From an uncultured Thiodictyon sp. (GTDB lineage Bacteria > Pseudomonadota > Gammaproteobacteria > Chromatiales > Chromatiaceae), in NCBI RefSeq assembly GCF_903946935.1, contig NZ_CAJAXH010000231.1:1-47828 (forward strand): a DNA stretch of 47,828 nucleotides, written 5' to 3'. The notes under the pieces are model-generated. The model searched no databases and was not told the origin of the DNA. It saw only the letters and a list, made by a program, of their open reading frames with translations. Position numbers and translations under genes: made by a program. Positions within the stretch are counted from its first letter, which is position 1, and each line of letters starts with the position of its first letter. Of the stretch, positions 35,237 through 43,607 are shown piece by piece.

Positions 35237-35667
35237 TATCTTACCCTCTGAACGTCGGAAAGAATGCACATAGTGTGCGTCGGAAGCGAACCTACCGGGC
35301 CTGGGTCGTATGATGAATCCATTTGCACCCATCCCCGTTGATCGAGTCGCCTGATCCGCTCAATTGCGTTGACGGGGTCAGGGCTTCCCGGTGTGGCATC
35401 CTGCCGGCTCGGTCGCTTGATTGGTATAAAGCACACGACGTGCCAGCATCGAACGCAGTGGAGCAGAATCAGTAACCACTTGCAAAACATGTGCTTACAT
35501 CACGACACCTCGACCCTGAGCCGAACGATCCGGGAGGTACGGCCATTCGGGACTATGGAATGGATTCCATATCTCTGGCATTCGACCCCTACTACACCCA
35601 ATCGCTGAGGCTGTTTCGCCCGCTGGACGTCGCGGCCGGGTCGAGTTCACCCATGAGCCTTGAAAGC
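35237..35667. other. gvpA leader and upstream gene-free region
   Basis: No gene is evident. It holds a GCACA-tag-TGTGC palindrome close to gvpA (about 35256-35268) and the sigma-54-like site at 35431-35446. The frames on the plus strand look random. Confidence 0.5.
35431..35446 (-). promoter_or_regulatory. Sigma-54-like promoter upstream of gvpA
   Basis: On the minus strand CTGGCACG-TCGT-GTGC matches the -24 element perfectly and the -12 element at the essential GC (consensus TTGC) with exact spacing. It would give a leader of about 185 bases before gvpA. No enhancer-binding site is identified. Confidence 0.5.
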
Positions 35668-35823
35668 GCAGTTCTCACGCCAAGGCGCCAAGCTCGCCAA
35701 GGGTTTTCAATGCGTTATCGCCGCTTGGCGACTCACCCGGCGGGTGATTCGGATGCTGTCGAGATGCTCTTGATTTTTCTTGGCGTCTTGGCGCCTTGGC
35801 GTGAGCAACTTCCGGATTTAGGA
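35668..35823. repeat. Palindromic element C4
   Basis: Arms CTCACGCCAAGGCGCCAAG and CTTGGCGCCTTGGCGTGAG. The centre is CAATGCGTTATCGCC with GCTTGGCGACTCACCCGGC and GGGTG. It lies 20 bases past the stop of the DUF2939 gene. Confidence 0.85.
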
Positions 35824-35842
35824 TGAGCCATCGCAGATCGGC

Positions 35843-36364
35843 TCAGTAATACAAGACCCGCACCCGCCAACCAAGGCCGGTGAAGGCCATGCGAACCGTG
35901 ACCGGCACCTGGGAGGCGCCGCCTAAGCGCAGCGAAAAATTCAGCGGATCGTCGAACGCGGCACGCGCGAGCGCCGGGCCGAGGCCAGCGCCGGGGGGCG
36001 AGTGCGCCAGCATCCGTTCCCGCACCCACTCCAGGGTCACCGCCCGATCCAGCGCCGCGGTACCGTCGCGCCGGATGCCATCCTCCAGCCAGGCGATGAA
36101 GGCGTCCGACGGCGGGCCGATGCGACCCACCGCCTCCTTGTTGAGCTGGCGGCGGATCGCGTCCCTGACCGCATCCAGGTCGACGAGGCGAGCAAGGGCC
36201 GCCTGGTCGTCCCGGACCAAGGCGCGATCCAACCGCCACAGGGTCAGATAGGGCCACACCAGATAGGCGAACACGATCAGGGCGAGCGCCAGCAGGACCC
36301 GGGCGAGTTGCCGACGACGACCGCTGGCCGCCCCCAGGGTGCCGGCCAGCGCCCGCGGCCTCAT
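35843..36364 (-). CDS. DUF2939-type membrane-anchored protein
   Basis: A 173-residue protein from ATG at 36364, overlapping the yheS stop as ATGA, so the two are translationally coupled. An N-terminal membrane helix (about 20-42, LARVLLALALIVFAYLVWPY) precedes LTLWRLDRALVRDDQAALARL, the opening typical of DUF2939, then a soluble domain ending in GLGWRVRVLYY. It is probably periplasmic with an inner-membrane anchor. Function unknown. A longer open frame upstream overlaps yheS and is not used. Confidence 0.8.
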   Translation of the reverse strand: MRPRALAGTLGAASGRRRQLARVLLALALIVFAYLVWPYLTLWRLDRALVRDDQAALARLVDLDAVRDAIRRQLNKEAVGRIGPPSDAFIAWLEDGIRRDGTAALDRAVTLEWVRERMLAHSPPGAGLGPALARAAFDDPLNFSLRLGGASQVPVTVRMAFTGLGWRVRVLYY

Positions 36365-38262
36365 ACCAGGTCCGCCTGGCGTTGTTCCAACTCCTCGCCG
36401 ACGTCCAACCACTCGGACTCGGTGGCCGCCAACTCGGCGGCGACCCGGTTGTTCTCATCCATCAGATTGAGCAGGCGCGCTTTGGCCTCCGGCGCATAGA
36501 GCGCAGGGTCTGCCAGGGCAGTCGCCAGCTCATGGCGCCGGGCGGACAACCGCTCCAAGGTGCGCTCCAAGACCTGAAGCCGGTTGCGCAGTGGTTGCAG
36601 GACCTTGCGCAGGTCCGCCGACTGGCGGCGCTGCTGCTTGCGGTCGGCGCCCTCGCGGGCATCGGCGGCTGGTCTGGCGCCGTCGCGATCGGGGTCGCGC
36701 GCGGCGAGCCAGGCGGGGTAGTCATCCAGGTCCCCATCGAAGGGCGCGACCGCCCCGCCGTCCACCAGCAACAGGGTGTCGGCCGTGACCCGCAACAGAT
36801 GGCGGTCATGGGAGACCAGCACCAGCGCGCCCTCATACTCCTGTAGGGCCTCGCTCAAGGCATGGCGCATCTCCAGGTCGAGGTGGTTGGTGGGCTCGTC
36901 CAACAGCAACAGATTCGGCCGCTGACTGATCAGCAGGGCCAGCACCAGACGCGCCTTCTCACCGCCGGACAGGGGCGCCACCGGCGCCAGGCAACGATCC
37001 CCATCGAAGCCGAAACCACCCAGGTAGTTGCGCAGGGCCTGTTCGGTCGCCTTGGGGTCCAGGCGTTGTAGGTGCTTGAGCGGGCTCTCATCGATGCGGA
37101 GTTGGTCGAGCTGGTGCTGCGCGAAATAGCCGATCTTGAGCTCTTGGGCGGTCTCACGACGGCCCGCACTCGCGGCCAGATCGCCGGCCAACACCTTCAC
37201 CAGCGTGGACTTGCCCGCCCCGTTACGCCCGAGCAGACCGATGCGGTCGCCCGGGTTGAGGCTGAGATTCACCCCCTTCAAGATCGGCCGGTCGGCATAC
37301 CCGGCGGCCAGCCCCTCCAGACGCATCAAGGGGTGCGGCAGGTGGGTGGGCGCCTCGAAACCGAAGTGAAAGGGTGAGTCCACATGGGCCGGGGCGATCA
37401 GCTCCATGCGCTCCAGCGCCTTGATCCGGCTCTGCGCCTGGCGGGCCTTGGTGGCCTTGGCGCGGAAACGCTCCACGAAGCTGTGGATATGGGCCACCTC
37501 GCGCTGCTGGCGCTCATAGGCGGACTGCTGTTGGGCGAGCCGCTCCGCGCGTTGGCGCTCAAAGGCCGAGTAATTGCCGGCATAGAGTGTGAGGCGCCCC
37601 TGCTCCAGGTGCAGGGTGTGGCTCACGACCGCGTCAAGAAAGTCGCGGTCATGCGAGATCAGGATCAAGGTCCCCTGATAGGACTTGAGCCAGCCCTCCA
37701 GCCAGATCACCGCGTCCAGGTCCAGATGATTGGTCGGCTCGTCGAGCAACAGCAAATCCGAACGGCACATCAGGGTACGCGCGAGCGCCAGACGCATCCG
37801 CCAGCCGCCGGAATAGCTGTTGACCGGCCGGCGCTCGTCCCCCGGGGCGAAACCCAGCCCGTGGAGCAGGCGCCCGGCGCGACTCTCAGCCCCATAGGCA
37901 CCGATCGACTCCAGATGGCCGGCCAGCTCCCCGTGGCGCAGCCCGTCGCCGGCCGCATCGGCGGCGGCCAGCTCCCGCTGGATACGGCGCAGCTCTTGGT
38001 CGCCGTCCAACACGAACTCGATGGCCGGCTCGACGCTGTCCGGGGTGTGCTGGGCGACATGGGCCACCGCCCAGTCGGCCGGCAGCGAGCAGTCGCCGGT
38101 ATCGGCGTGCAGTTCCCCGCGCAGCAGCGCAAACAGGCTGGACTTGCCGGAACCGTTGGCCCCCACGAGCCCCACCTTCTGCCCCGGATAAACGGTCAGC
38201 GAGGCCCCGGAGAGCAGCAGCCGCGGACCGCGGCGCATAGAAAGGTCAGTGAGTTGCAACAT
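36361..38262 (-). CDS. yheS: ABC-F type ATPase YheS
   Basis: A 633-residue soluble protein with two ABC modules from ATG at 38262 (a GTG four codons earlier is possible). Walker A motifs are GANGSGKSS (34-42) and GRNGAGKST; signatures are YSGGWRMRL and LSGGEKARL; both modules have LLLLDEPTNHLD. The linker FRAKATKARQAQSRIKALER between the modules is the ABC-F P-site tRNA-interaction motif. Overall sequence and length match YheS of E. coli (637). ABC-F proteins bind the ribosomal E site and relieve stalling at certain sequences; they are not transporters. The C-terminal coiled coil (about 540-630) is present. Coupled to the DUF2939 gene. Confidence 0.94.
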   Translation of the reverse strand: MLQLTDLSMRRGPRLLLSGASLTVYPGQKVGLVGANGSGKSSLFALLRGELHADTGDCSLPADWAVAHVAQHTPDSVEPAIEFVLDGDQELRRIQRELAAADAAGDGLRHGELAGHLESIGAYGAESRAGRLLHGLGFAPGDERRPVNSYSGGWRMRLALARTLMCRSDLLLLDEPTNHLDLDAVIWLEGWLKSYQGTLILISHDRDFLDAVVSHTLHLEQGRLTLYAGNYSAFERQRAERLAQQQSAYERQQREVAHIHSFVERFRAKATKARQAQSRIKALERMELIAPAHVDSPFHFGFEAPTHLPHPLMRLEGLAAGYADRPILKGVNLSLNPGDRIGLLGRNGAGKSTLVKVLAGDLAASAGRRETAQELKIGYFAQHQLDQLRIDESPLKHLQRLDPKATEQALRNYLGGFGFDGDRCLAPVAPLSGGEKARLVLALLISQRPNLLLLDEPTNHLDLEMRHALSEALQEYEGALVLVSHDRHLLRVTADTLLLVDGGAVAPFDGDLDDYPAWLAARDPDRDGARPAADAREGADRKQQRRQSADLRKVLQPLRNRLQVLERTLERLSARRHELATALADPALYAPEAKARLLNLMDENNRVAAELAATESEWLDVGEELEQRQADLV

Positions 38263-38284
38263 CGTCGACGGCACATCCAGCGGT

Positions 38285-38395
38285 AAACCTAAAATAAACA
38301 GTGATCACGCCAAGGCGCCAAGACGCCAAGTTTATTCAGTGAGTTATCAGCGCCTGGCGAGTCACCCCGCAGGTGTTTCGTCCCCATGCAAGCCC
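38285..38395. repeat. Palindromic element C5, one-armed
   Basis: Left arm ATCACGCCAAGGCGCCAAG with GACGCCAAG, then the family centre CAGTGAGTTATCAGCGCC and GGCGAGTCACCCCGCAGG. The right arm is missing; C6 starts immediately, so C6 seems to have inserted into or replaced the end of C5. Confidence 0.75.
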
Positions 38396-38396
38396 C

Positions 38397-38556
38397 GATT
38401 TCTCACAAGTCTCACGCCAAGGCGCCAAGATCGCCAAGAACACAATGGGCTCGTGGGAAACCGTCATCTGGACGCTCATCAGAACCTCCTGATGCGACAT
38501 GCAAAATCTTTACCTTGGCGTGCTTGGCGCCTTGGCGTGAGATATTCGGGCTAGGC
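38397..38556. repeat. Palindromic element C6
   Basis: Arms CTCACGCCAAGGCGCCAAG and CTTGGCGCCTTGGCGTGAG, flanks ATTTCTCACAAGT and ATATTCGGGCTAGG as in C3. The comM stop codon (38551-38553) lies inside the right flank. Confidence 0.85.
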
Positions 38557-40077
38557 CGTCCCCCGGTCCAGCCGCCGGTAACCCACCGCTTCGCCCAGAT
38601 GGGCCGGCGTGATGGTGTCCGCGTCGGCCAGGTCGGCGATGGTGCGGGCGACCTTCAGTATGCGGTGATAGGCGCGGGCCGAGAGTGCCAGCCGGGTCAG
38701 TGCCTGCTGCATCAGGCGCTGGCACTGGTCGTCGAGTGCGCAGTCGCGCTCGATCTCGCGCGGGCGCAGGGTGGCGTTCGGCCGCCCGGCCCGGGCCTGC
38801 GCCCGCTCCCGCGCGGCCGCCACCCGCAAGCGCGCCGCCGCGCTACCCGCCGCGCCGCCGGTCACGCCACCAGGCGTCGGCCCGGCCAGCCGCGCCAGGT
38901 CCAGCCGCGGCACCTCCACATGCATGTCGATGCGGTCGAGCAGCGGGCCTGAGATGCGCCCACGATAACGCGCGACCGCCTCCGCGCTGCAATGGCAACG
39001 CCCGCTGCTGTCACCCAAGTAACCGCAGGGGCAGGGATTCATGGCTGCCACCAGTTGGAAGCGCGCCGGAAACTCCGCCTGGTGGGCGGCCCGGGAGATA
39101 TGGATGCGCCCGGATTCCAGTGGTTCGCGCAGCACCTCCAGCACCCGCCGATCGAACTCGGGCAGTTCATCCAGGAACAGAACCCCCAGGTGGGCCAGCG
39201 AGATCTCACCCGGACGCGGATTGCTCCCCCCGCCCACCAGGGCCACCCCGGAGGCGGTGTGATGGGGGGCGCGAAAGGGCCGTTGCCGCCAGGTGGCCGG
39301 GTCGAAGGCATCGCGGTCGCTGATGGAGCGCAGCGCCGCACTCTCCAGTGCCTCGGCCTCGGTCAGGGGCGGCAAGAGCCCGGGCAACCGGTTGGCCAGC
39401 ATCGACTTGCCGGTCCCGGGGGGACCGATAAACAGCAGGCTGTGGGCACCGGCGGCGGCCACCTCCAGGGCGCGTTTAGCCTGCTCCTGCCCCCGCACCT
39501 CGGCCAGGTCCGGGTAGTCGGGATCGCGCTCCGGGGCCGCCTCCGGCACATAGACCGGCAGCGGCTGGGTGCCGTTCAGGTGCCCACACACCTCCATCAG
39601 GTGGTGCGCCGGACGAATCTTAAGCCCCCCAACCAGGGCCGCCTCCGCCGCGTTCTCGACCGGCACAATCAACTCGCGCCCGGCGGCGCGCGTTGCCAGG
39701 GCCGCCGGTAAGAGCGCGCTGACGGGGCGCAGGTCACCCGACAGAGCCAACTCACCCAAGAACTCGTAAGCGCCGAGTCGGCTGGACTGGACCTGGCCGG
39801 AGGCACCCAGGATGCCGAGCGCGATGGCCAGGTCGAAGCGTCCGCCCTCCTTGGGTAGGTCCGCCGGGGCCAGGTTGATGGTGATCCGCCCGAGCGGAAA
39901 CTGGAAGCGCCCGTTGAGCAGGGCGCCGCGCACCCGGTCCTTGCTCTCTCTGACCGCCAGCTCCGGCAAGCCGACGATCGACAGTGCCGGCAACCCCCCG
40001 GCCAGGTGGACCTCCACGGTCACCAACGGGGCCGCGATGCCCTCCCGGGCACGGCTATGCAGGACGCAGAGTGACAC
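38551..40077 (-). CDS. comM: ComM/YifB family Mg-chelatase-like AAA ATPase
   Basis: A 508-residue protein with a GTG start at 40077 giving the family opening (V)SLCVLHSRAREGI. The N-terminal Lon-like domain has ITINLAPADLPKEGGRFDL; Walker A is GPPGTGKS (218-225), Walker B VLFLDELPEF, and the zinc-ribbon-like CPCGYLGDSSGRCHC lies in the middle. The C-terminal helical domain has LSARAYHRILKVARTIADL. ComM is a hexameric helicase promoting branch migration during natural transformation. It follows ubiK by 33 bases; its stop is inside repeat element C6. Confidence 0.95.
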   Translation of the reverse strand: MSLCVLHSRAREGIAAPLVTVEVHLAGGLPALSIVGLPELAVRESKDRVRGALLNGRFQFPLGRITINLAPADLPKEGGRFDLAIALGILGASGQVQSSRLGAYEFLGELALSGDLRPVSALLPAALATRAAGRELIVPVENAAEAALVGGLKIRPAHHLMEVCGHLNGTQPLPVYVPEAAPERDPDYPDLAEVRGQEQAKRALEVAAAGAHSLLFIGPPGTGKSMLANRLPGLLPPLTEAEALESAALRSISDRDAFDPATWRQRPFRAPHHTASGVALVGGGSNPRPGEISLAHLGVLFLDELPEFDRRVLEVLREPLESGRIHISRAAHQAEFPARFQLVAAMNPCPCGYLGDSSGRCHCSAEAVARYRGRISGPLLDRIDMHVEVPRLDLARLAGPTPGGVTGGAAGSAAARLRVAAARERAQARAGRPNATLRPREIERDCALDDQCQRLMQQALTRLALSARAYHRILKVARTIADLADADTITPAHLGEAVGYRRLDRGTA

Positions 40078-40110
40078 GCTGGGACCGTCGCCCCGCGCCG
40101 GGACGCGGGG

Positions 40111-40377
40111 TCAGTCCGGCCGCCCCTGGCTGGCCGCCAAGGCCCGCTCCAGCCCCGCCACCTGGGTCTCCAGGCGGGAGAGTTTCTCGCGGGTCCGGGC
40201 CAGCACGGCGGTCTGTACATCGAACTCCTCCCGATTCACCAGGTCCAGCCGGGACAAGCCTGCCTCCAGGGACCCGCGGAGATTGCGCCCCAGGTCATCC
40301 TGCAGGGCCTTGAGCCCCTCGGGCAGGGCGCCGGCCAGGCGTTGGGCGAGTTCGTCGAGTTGTTTCGGATCGAACAT
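40111..40377 (-). CDS. ubiK: Ubiquinone biosynthesis accessory factor UbiK
   Basis: An 88-residue protein (MFDPKQLDELAQRLAGALPE) of the BMFP family, with LSRLDLVNREEFDVQTAVLA and RTREKLSRLETQVAGLE as the conserved trimerising coiled coil. UbiK helps ubiquinone assembly under oxic conditions as part of the Ubi metabolon. Its position just upstream of comM is usual in gammaproteobacteria. Confidence 0.93.
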   Translation of the reverse strand: MFDPKQLDELAQRLAGALPEGLKALQDDLGRNLRGSLEAGLSRLDLVNREEFDVQTAVLARTREKLSRLETQVAGLERALAASQGRPD

Positions 40378-40495
40378 GTCGGAGATACCTCAGGTAGGGA
40401 CCGCGGGACGACTGGTGCCCGCGGGGGGCAGGATGTGGGAGCCATTATAGGGAGTCGGGCCGAACCCGTCTTTCGCCGCCGCCAGAACCGCCGCT

Positions 40496-40512
40496 TGCGC
40501 TATTTTAGTGCA
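40496..40512. promoter_or_regulatory. NtrC binding site
   Basis: TGCGCTATTTTAGTGCA, a 17-base imperfect palindrome very close to the NtrC consensus TGCACTATTTTGGTGCA. It lies about 125 bases upstream of the sigma-54 promoter, a usual enhancer distance. Confidence 0.75.
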
Positions 40513-40619
40513 GCAACCGGGTGCCAACGCCCCGAACACGACCATCCATGGTGCGCCCCCCTGTGGCGATTTAGTCACAGACTGTGCGTTTCCGTTGTGA
40601 ATCGGGCACAGACCCCCGA

Positions 40620-40635
40620 TGGCACACAAACTGCA
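40620..40635 (+). promoter_or_regulatory. Sigma-54 promoter of the porin-glnK-amtB unit
   Basis: TGGCACACAAACTGCA: the -24 TGGCAC and -12 TGCA have exact GG-to-GC spacing. It sits about 97 bases before the porin start at 40732. Confidence 0.75.
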
Positions 40636-40731
40636 TTGGCTTACCCAAGTCGCCCCGTGTGATCGCTCCGGCAGACCGCGCGGACACCACCAACCGACAC
40701 GAACCCGGTACGACCAAAGAGACACCAACAG

Positions 40732-41565
40732 ATGAACAAACCTCGCATCCGCACAGCCTTCACCCTAGGCACCCTCGTCGTTGCCACACTCGGCACGACG
40801 AGTCTGGTCGCGGGGGAGTCGCCCCACTCACTGACGGCCAATGTCGCGCTGACCACCAACTATCTCTACCGCGGCATCAGCCAGACCAATAATGGTCCGG
40901 CGGTCCAGGGCGGTTTTGACTACACCTATGTGCCCTGGAGCATCTATGCCGGCGCTTGGGCCTCAAACGTCGACAGCTCGACCGCCAGCGGCTATTACAC
41001 CAATACCGTCGCCGGCCAAACGGTCATCAGCAACGCGAACGACCCGACGGCCACCTATGTGCCATTGAATGCCGCCGGCTACAGCGGCGCCGCCATGGAA
41101 TTGGACCTGAAGGCCGGTTGGGCGCCCACCTTCGGCAAGCTCGGGGTCGACCTCGGCTACCTGCGCTATCAATATCCGCGCACGCAGGTCACGGTCAACA
41201 ATACCAACGAATATCACCTGGGCCTGAGCTATGACATATTGGGCTACGCAACGCCCAAGTTCACGGCCAACTACAGCGACAACTTCTTCGGCCTCAGGGG
41301 CTCGTGGTATTACGACCTGACGATCCCCGTGAACCTGCCCTATGGCTTCACCCTCACCGGGCACTATGGCTGGACACGCTTCAACAACAGCGTGAACAAT
41401 GGCGGGGCCTACAGCTATGACGACTATAGCGTTGGACTCACGCATGAGGTCTACAAGGGTGTCATGCTGACCGCCTCCTGGGTCGATCGCGACAAACACC
41501 AACTGTGCGCATCACCCTTCCAGTGCGGCAGTTACGCGGTCGCGACCCTGTCCAAGACCTTCTGA
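40732..41565 (+). CDS. TorF-family putative porin
   Basis: A 277-residue protein with a signal peptide (about 27 residues, cut near LVAGESPHS). The mature start LTANVALTTNYLYRGISQTN matches the gcw_chp/TorF outer-membrane family, and the sequence alternates as in a beta-barrel, ending in the outer-membrane signature ATLSKTF with terminal Phe. A unique Ser/Thr/Asn-rich stretch (about 80-120) may be an external loop. It leads the glnK-amtB unit under NtrC/sigma-54 control, so it probably lets nitrogen compounds, perhaps ammonium or small organics, through the outer membrane; the cargo is inference. Confidence 0.88.
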   Translation: MNKPRIRTAFTLGTLVVATLGTTSLVAGESPHSLTANVALTTNYLYRGISQTNNGPAVQGGFDYTYVPWSIYAGAWASNVDSSTASGYYTNTVAGQTVISNANDPTATYVPLNAAGYSGAAMELDLKAGWAPTFGKLGVDLGYLRYQYPRTQVTVNNTNEYHLGLSYDILGYATPKFTANYSDNFFGLRGSWYYDLTIPVNLPYGFTLTGHYGWTRFNNSVNNGGAYSYDDYSVGLTHEVYKGVMLTASWVDRDKHQLCASPFQCGSYAVATLSKTF

Positions 41566-41588
41566 GGACCAGGTATCAGTCACCCCCT

Positions 41589-41606
41589 CCCGACGACCTC
41601 GTCGGG
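41589..41606. terminator. Stem-loop between porin and glnK
   Basis: CCCGACGA-cc-TCGTCGGG, a perfect 8-bp stem. There is no good T-run, so it probably stabilises the porin message or attenuates read-through into glnK-amtB. Confidence 0.55.
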
Positions 41607-41641
41607 GGCGGTTCCTATTGATCAATACATCGGAGCTTTGA

Positions 41642-41983
<342 letters not shown>

Positions 41984-42005
41984 ACCCCAAAGAGGAGAAC
42001 TCAAG

Positions 42006-43343
42006 GTGAAATCGAGTACCCCCACCCCATTTCTCGGACGCGCCCTCGGCGCCGCCCTGTTGGGCCTGACCCCGGTCCTGGTCCTGGCCCAAGATGCCGC
42101 CGCCCCCGCCGCCCCGGCCATCAACTCGGGCGACACCGCTTGGATGCTGACCTCCACCGCGCTCGTGCTGTTCATGACCATCCCGGGCCTGGCGCTCTTC
42201 TACGGCGGCTTGGTGCGCGCCAAGAACGTGCTCTCGATCCTCATGCAGTGCTTTGCCATCACCGCCCTGGTGACGCTGCTCTGGGCGATCTATGGCTACA
42301 GCCTGGCCTTCGGCGACGGCGGCGCGCTCAACAACTGGATCGGCGGTCTCGACAACCTGTTCCTCAAAGGGATCGGGCTCGACTCGATCTACGGGACGCA
42401 GACGATCCCCGAATCGGTCTTCATGACCTTCCAGATGACCTTCGCCGTGATCACCCCGGCACTGATGGTCGGCGCCTTCGCCGAGCGTATGAAGTTCTCA
42501 GCCCTGATGTTGTTCATGGGGCTGTGGCTGACCTTCGCCTATGTCCCGGTCGCCCACTGGGTGTGGGGCGGCGGCTTCCTCGGCACCCTGGGGGTGTTGG
42601 ACTTCGCCGGCGGCACCGTGGTGCATATCAACGCCGGTATCGCCGGTCTGGTCGCCGCCCTGGTGATCGGCAAGCGCAAGGGCTTCCCCACCACCGCCAT
42701 GCCGCCCCATAACCTGGGCTACACGGTGATCGGCGCCTCCATGCTGTGGGTCGGCTGGTTCGGCTTCAACGCGGGCAGCGAATTGGCCGCCGACGCGACG
42801 GCCGGCATGGCCATGGCCGTGACTCAGATCGCCACCGCCGCCGCGGCACTCGCCTGGATGTTCGCTGAGTGGTCGGCTCACGGCAAGCCGAGCGTGCTCG
42901 GTATCGCCTCGGGTGCGGTCGCCGGTCTGGTCGCCATCACCCCCGCCTCCGGCACCGCGGGCCCGATGGGCGCCATCGCCATCGGTCTGGCCGCCGGCGT
43001 CCTGTGCTTCCTCGCCTCGACCAAGGTCAAGCGCATGTTCCACTATGACGACGCGCTCGACGTCTTCGGCGTACACGCCGTCGGCGGTATCGTCGGTGCC
43101 ATGCTGACCGGTGTCTTCGCCAGCGCCGCCTTAGGCGGCAAGGGCCTGGCCGAGGGCGTCAGCATCGTCGGCCAGGTCATCACCCAGGGCATCGGCGTCG
43201 GCACCACCCTGGTCTACACGGCGATTGTCAGCCTGATCCTGCTCAAGCTCGTGGATTGGACCATCGGCCTGCGCGTCACCGAAGAGCAGGAGACCGAGGG
43301 CCTCGACCTCGCCCTGCACGACGAGCGCGGCTACATCCTCTAA
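42006..43343 (+). CDS. amtB: Ammonium transporter AmtB
   Basis: A 445-residue protein from GTG at 42006, with an AGAGGAG ribosome-binding site. An N-terminal signal-like helix (FLGRALGAALLGLTPVLVLA) precedes the 11-helix Amt core. The twin-His pore residues are in GTVVHINAGIAG and VFGVHAVGGIVG; FGFNAGSE and IPESVFMTFQMTFAV are conserved Amt segments. It moves ammonium across the inner membrane and docks GlnK on its cytoplasmic side through the C-terminal tail, which is present (LRVTEEQETEGLDLALHDER). Confidence 0.97.
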   Translation: MKSSTPTPFLGRALGAALLGLTPVLVLAQDAAAPAAPAINSGDTAWMLTSTALVLFMTIPGLALFYGGLVRAKNVLSILMQCFAITALVTLLWAIYGYSLAFGDGGALNNWIGGLDNLFLKGIGLDSIYGTQTIPESVFMTFQMTFAVITPALMVGAFAERMKFSALMLFMGLWLTFAYVPVAHWVWGGGFLGTLGVLDFAGGTVVHINAGIAGLVAALVIGKRKGFPTTAMPPHNLGYTVIGASMLWVGWFGFNAGSELAADATAGMAMAVTQIATAAAALAWMFAEWSAHGKPSVLGIASGAVAGLVAITPASGTAGPMGAIAIGLAAGVLCFLASTKVKRMFHYDDALDVFGVHAVGGIVGAMLTGVFASAALGGKGLAEGVSIVGQVITQGIGVGTTLVYTAIVSLILLKLVDWTIGLRVTEEQETEGLDLALHDERGYIL

Positions 43344-43379
43344 GCCCCGCGGCGACCGGCCCCGGCCGGCCGCACCCAC

Positions 43380-43413
43380 CAAGGCCAGACCTGTTGCGGG
43401 TCTGGCCTTTTTT
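43380..43413 (+). terminator. Rho-independent terminator after amtB
   Basis: AAGGCCAGACC-tgttgc-GGGTCTGGCC followed by TTTTTT: an 8-10 bp stem with a T-run, 37 bases after the amtB stop. Confidence 0.93.
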
Positions 43414-43607
43414 GTGGTCCGGCCGGCGTGACCCGCAGGCCGCAGGCTGCCTGGCGGCGCCCGCGGTTTCAATCAACCGGGTGCAACGGTAAACTTCCCG
43501 GTCCTTGACTAGCCACCAGAGGTCGCCGTGGTCATCCCCGGGTCCGATTTTCGCCGCATCAAGCGCTGGCCGCCCTCTGTCTTCAACATCGTCAACGAGG
43601 AGTGATT

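Noticed and set aside
28260-38556. Reading the spaced palindromes as a CRISPR array
   Set aside because: Copies are kilobases apart, separated by genes, and are themselves inverted repeats; there are no regular spacers and no cas genes.
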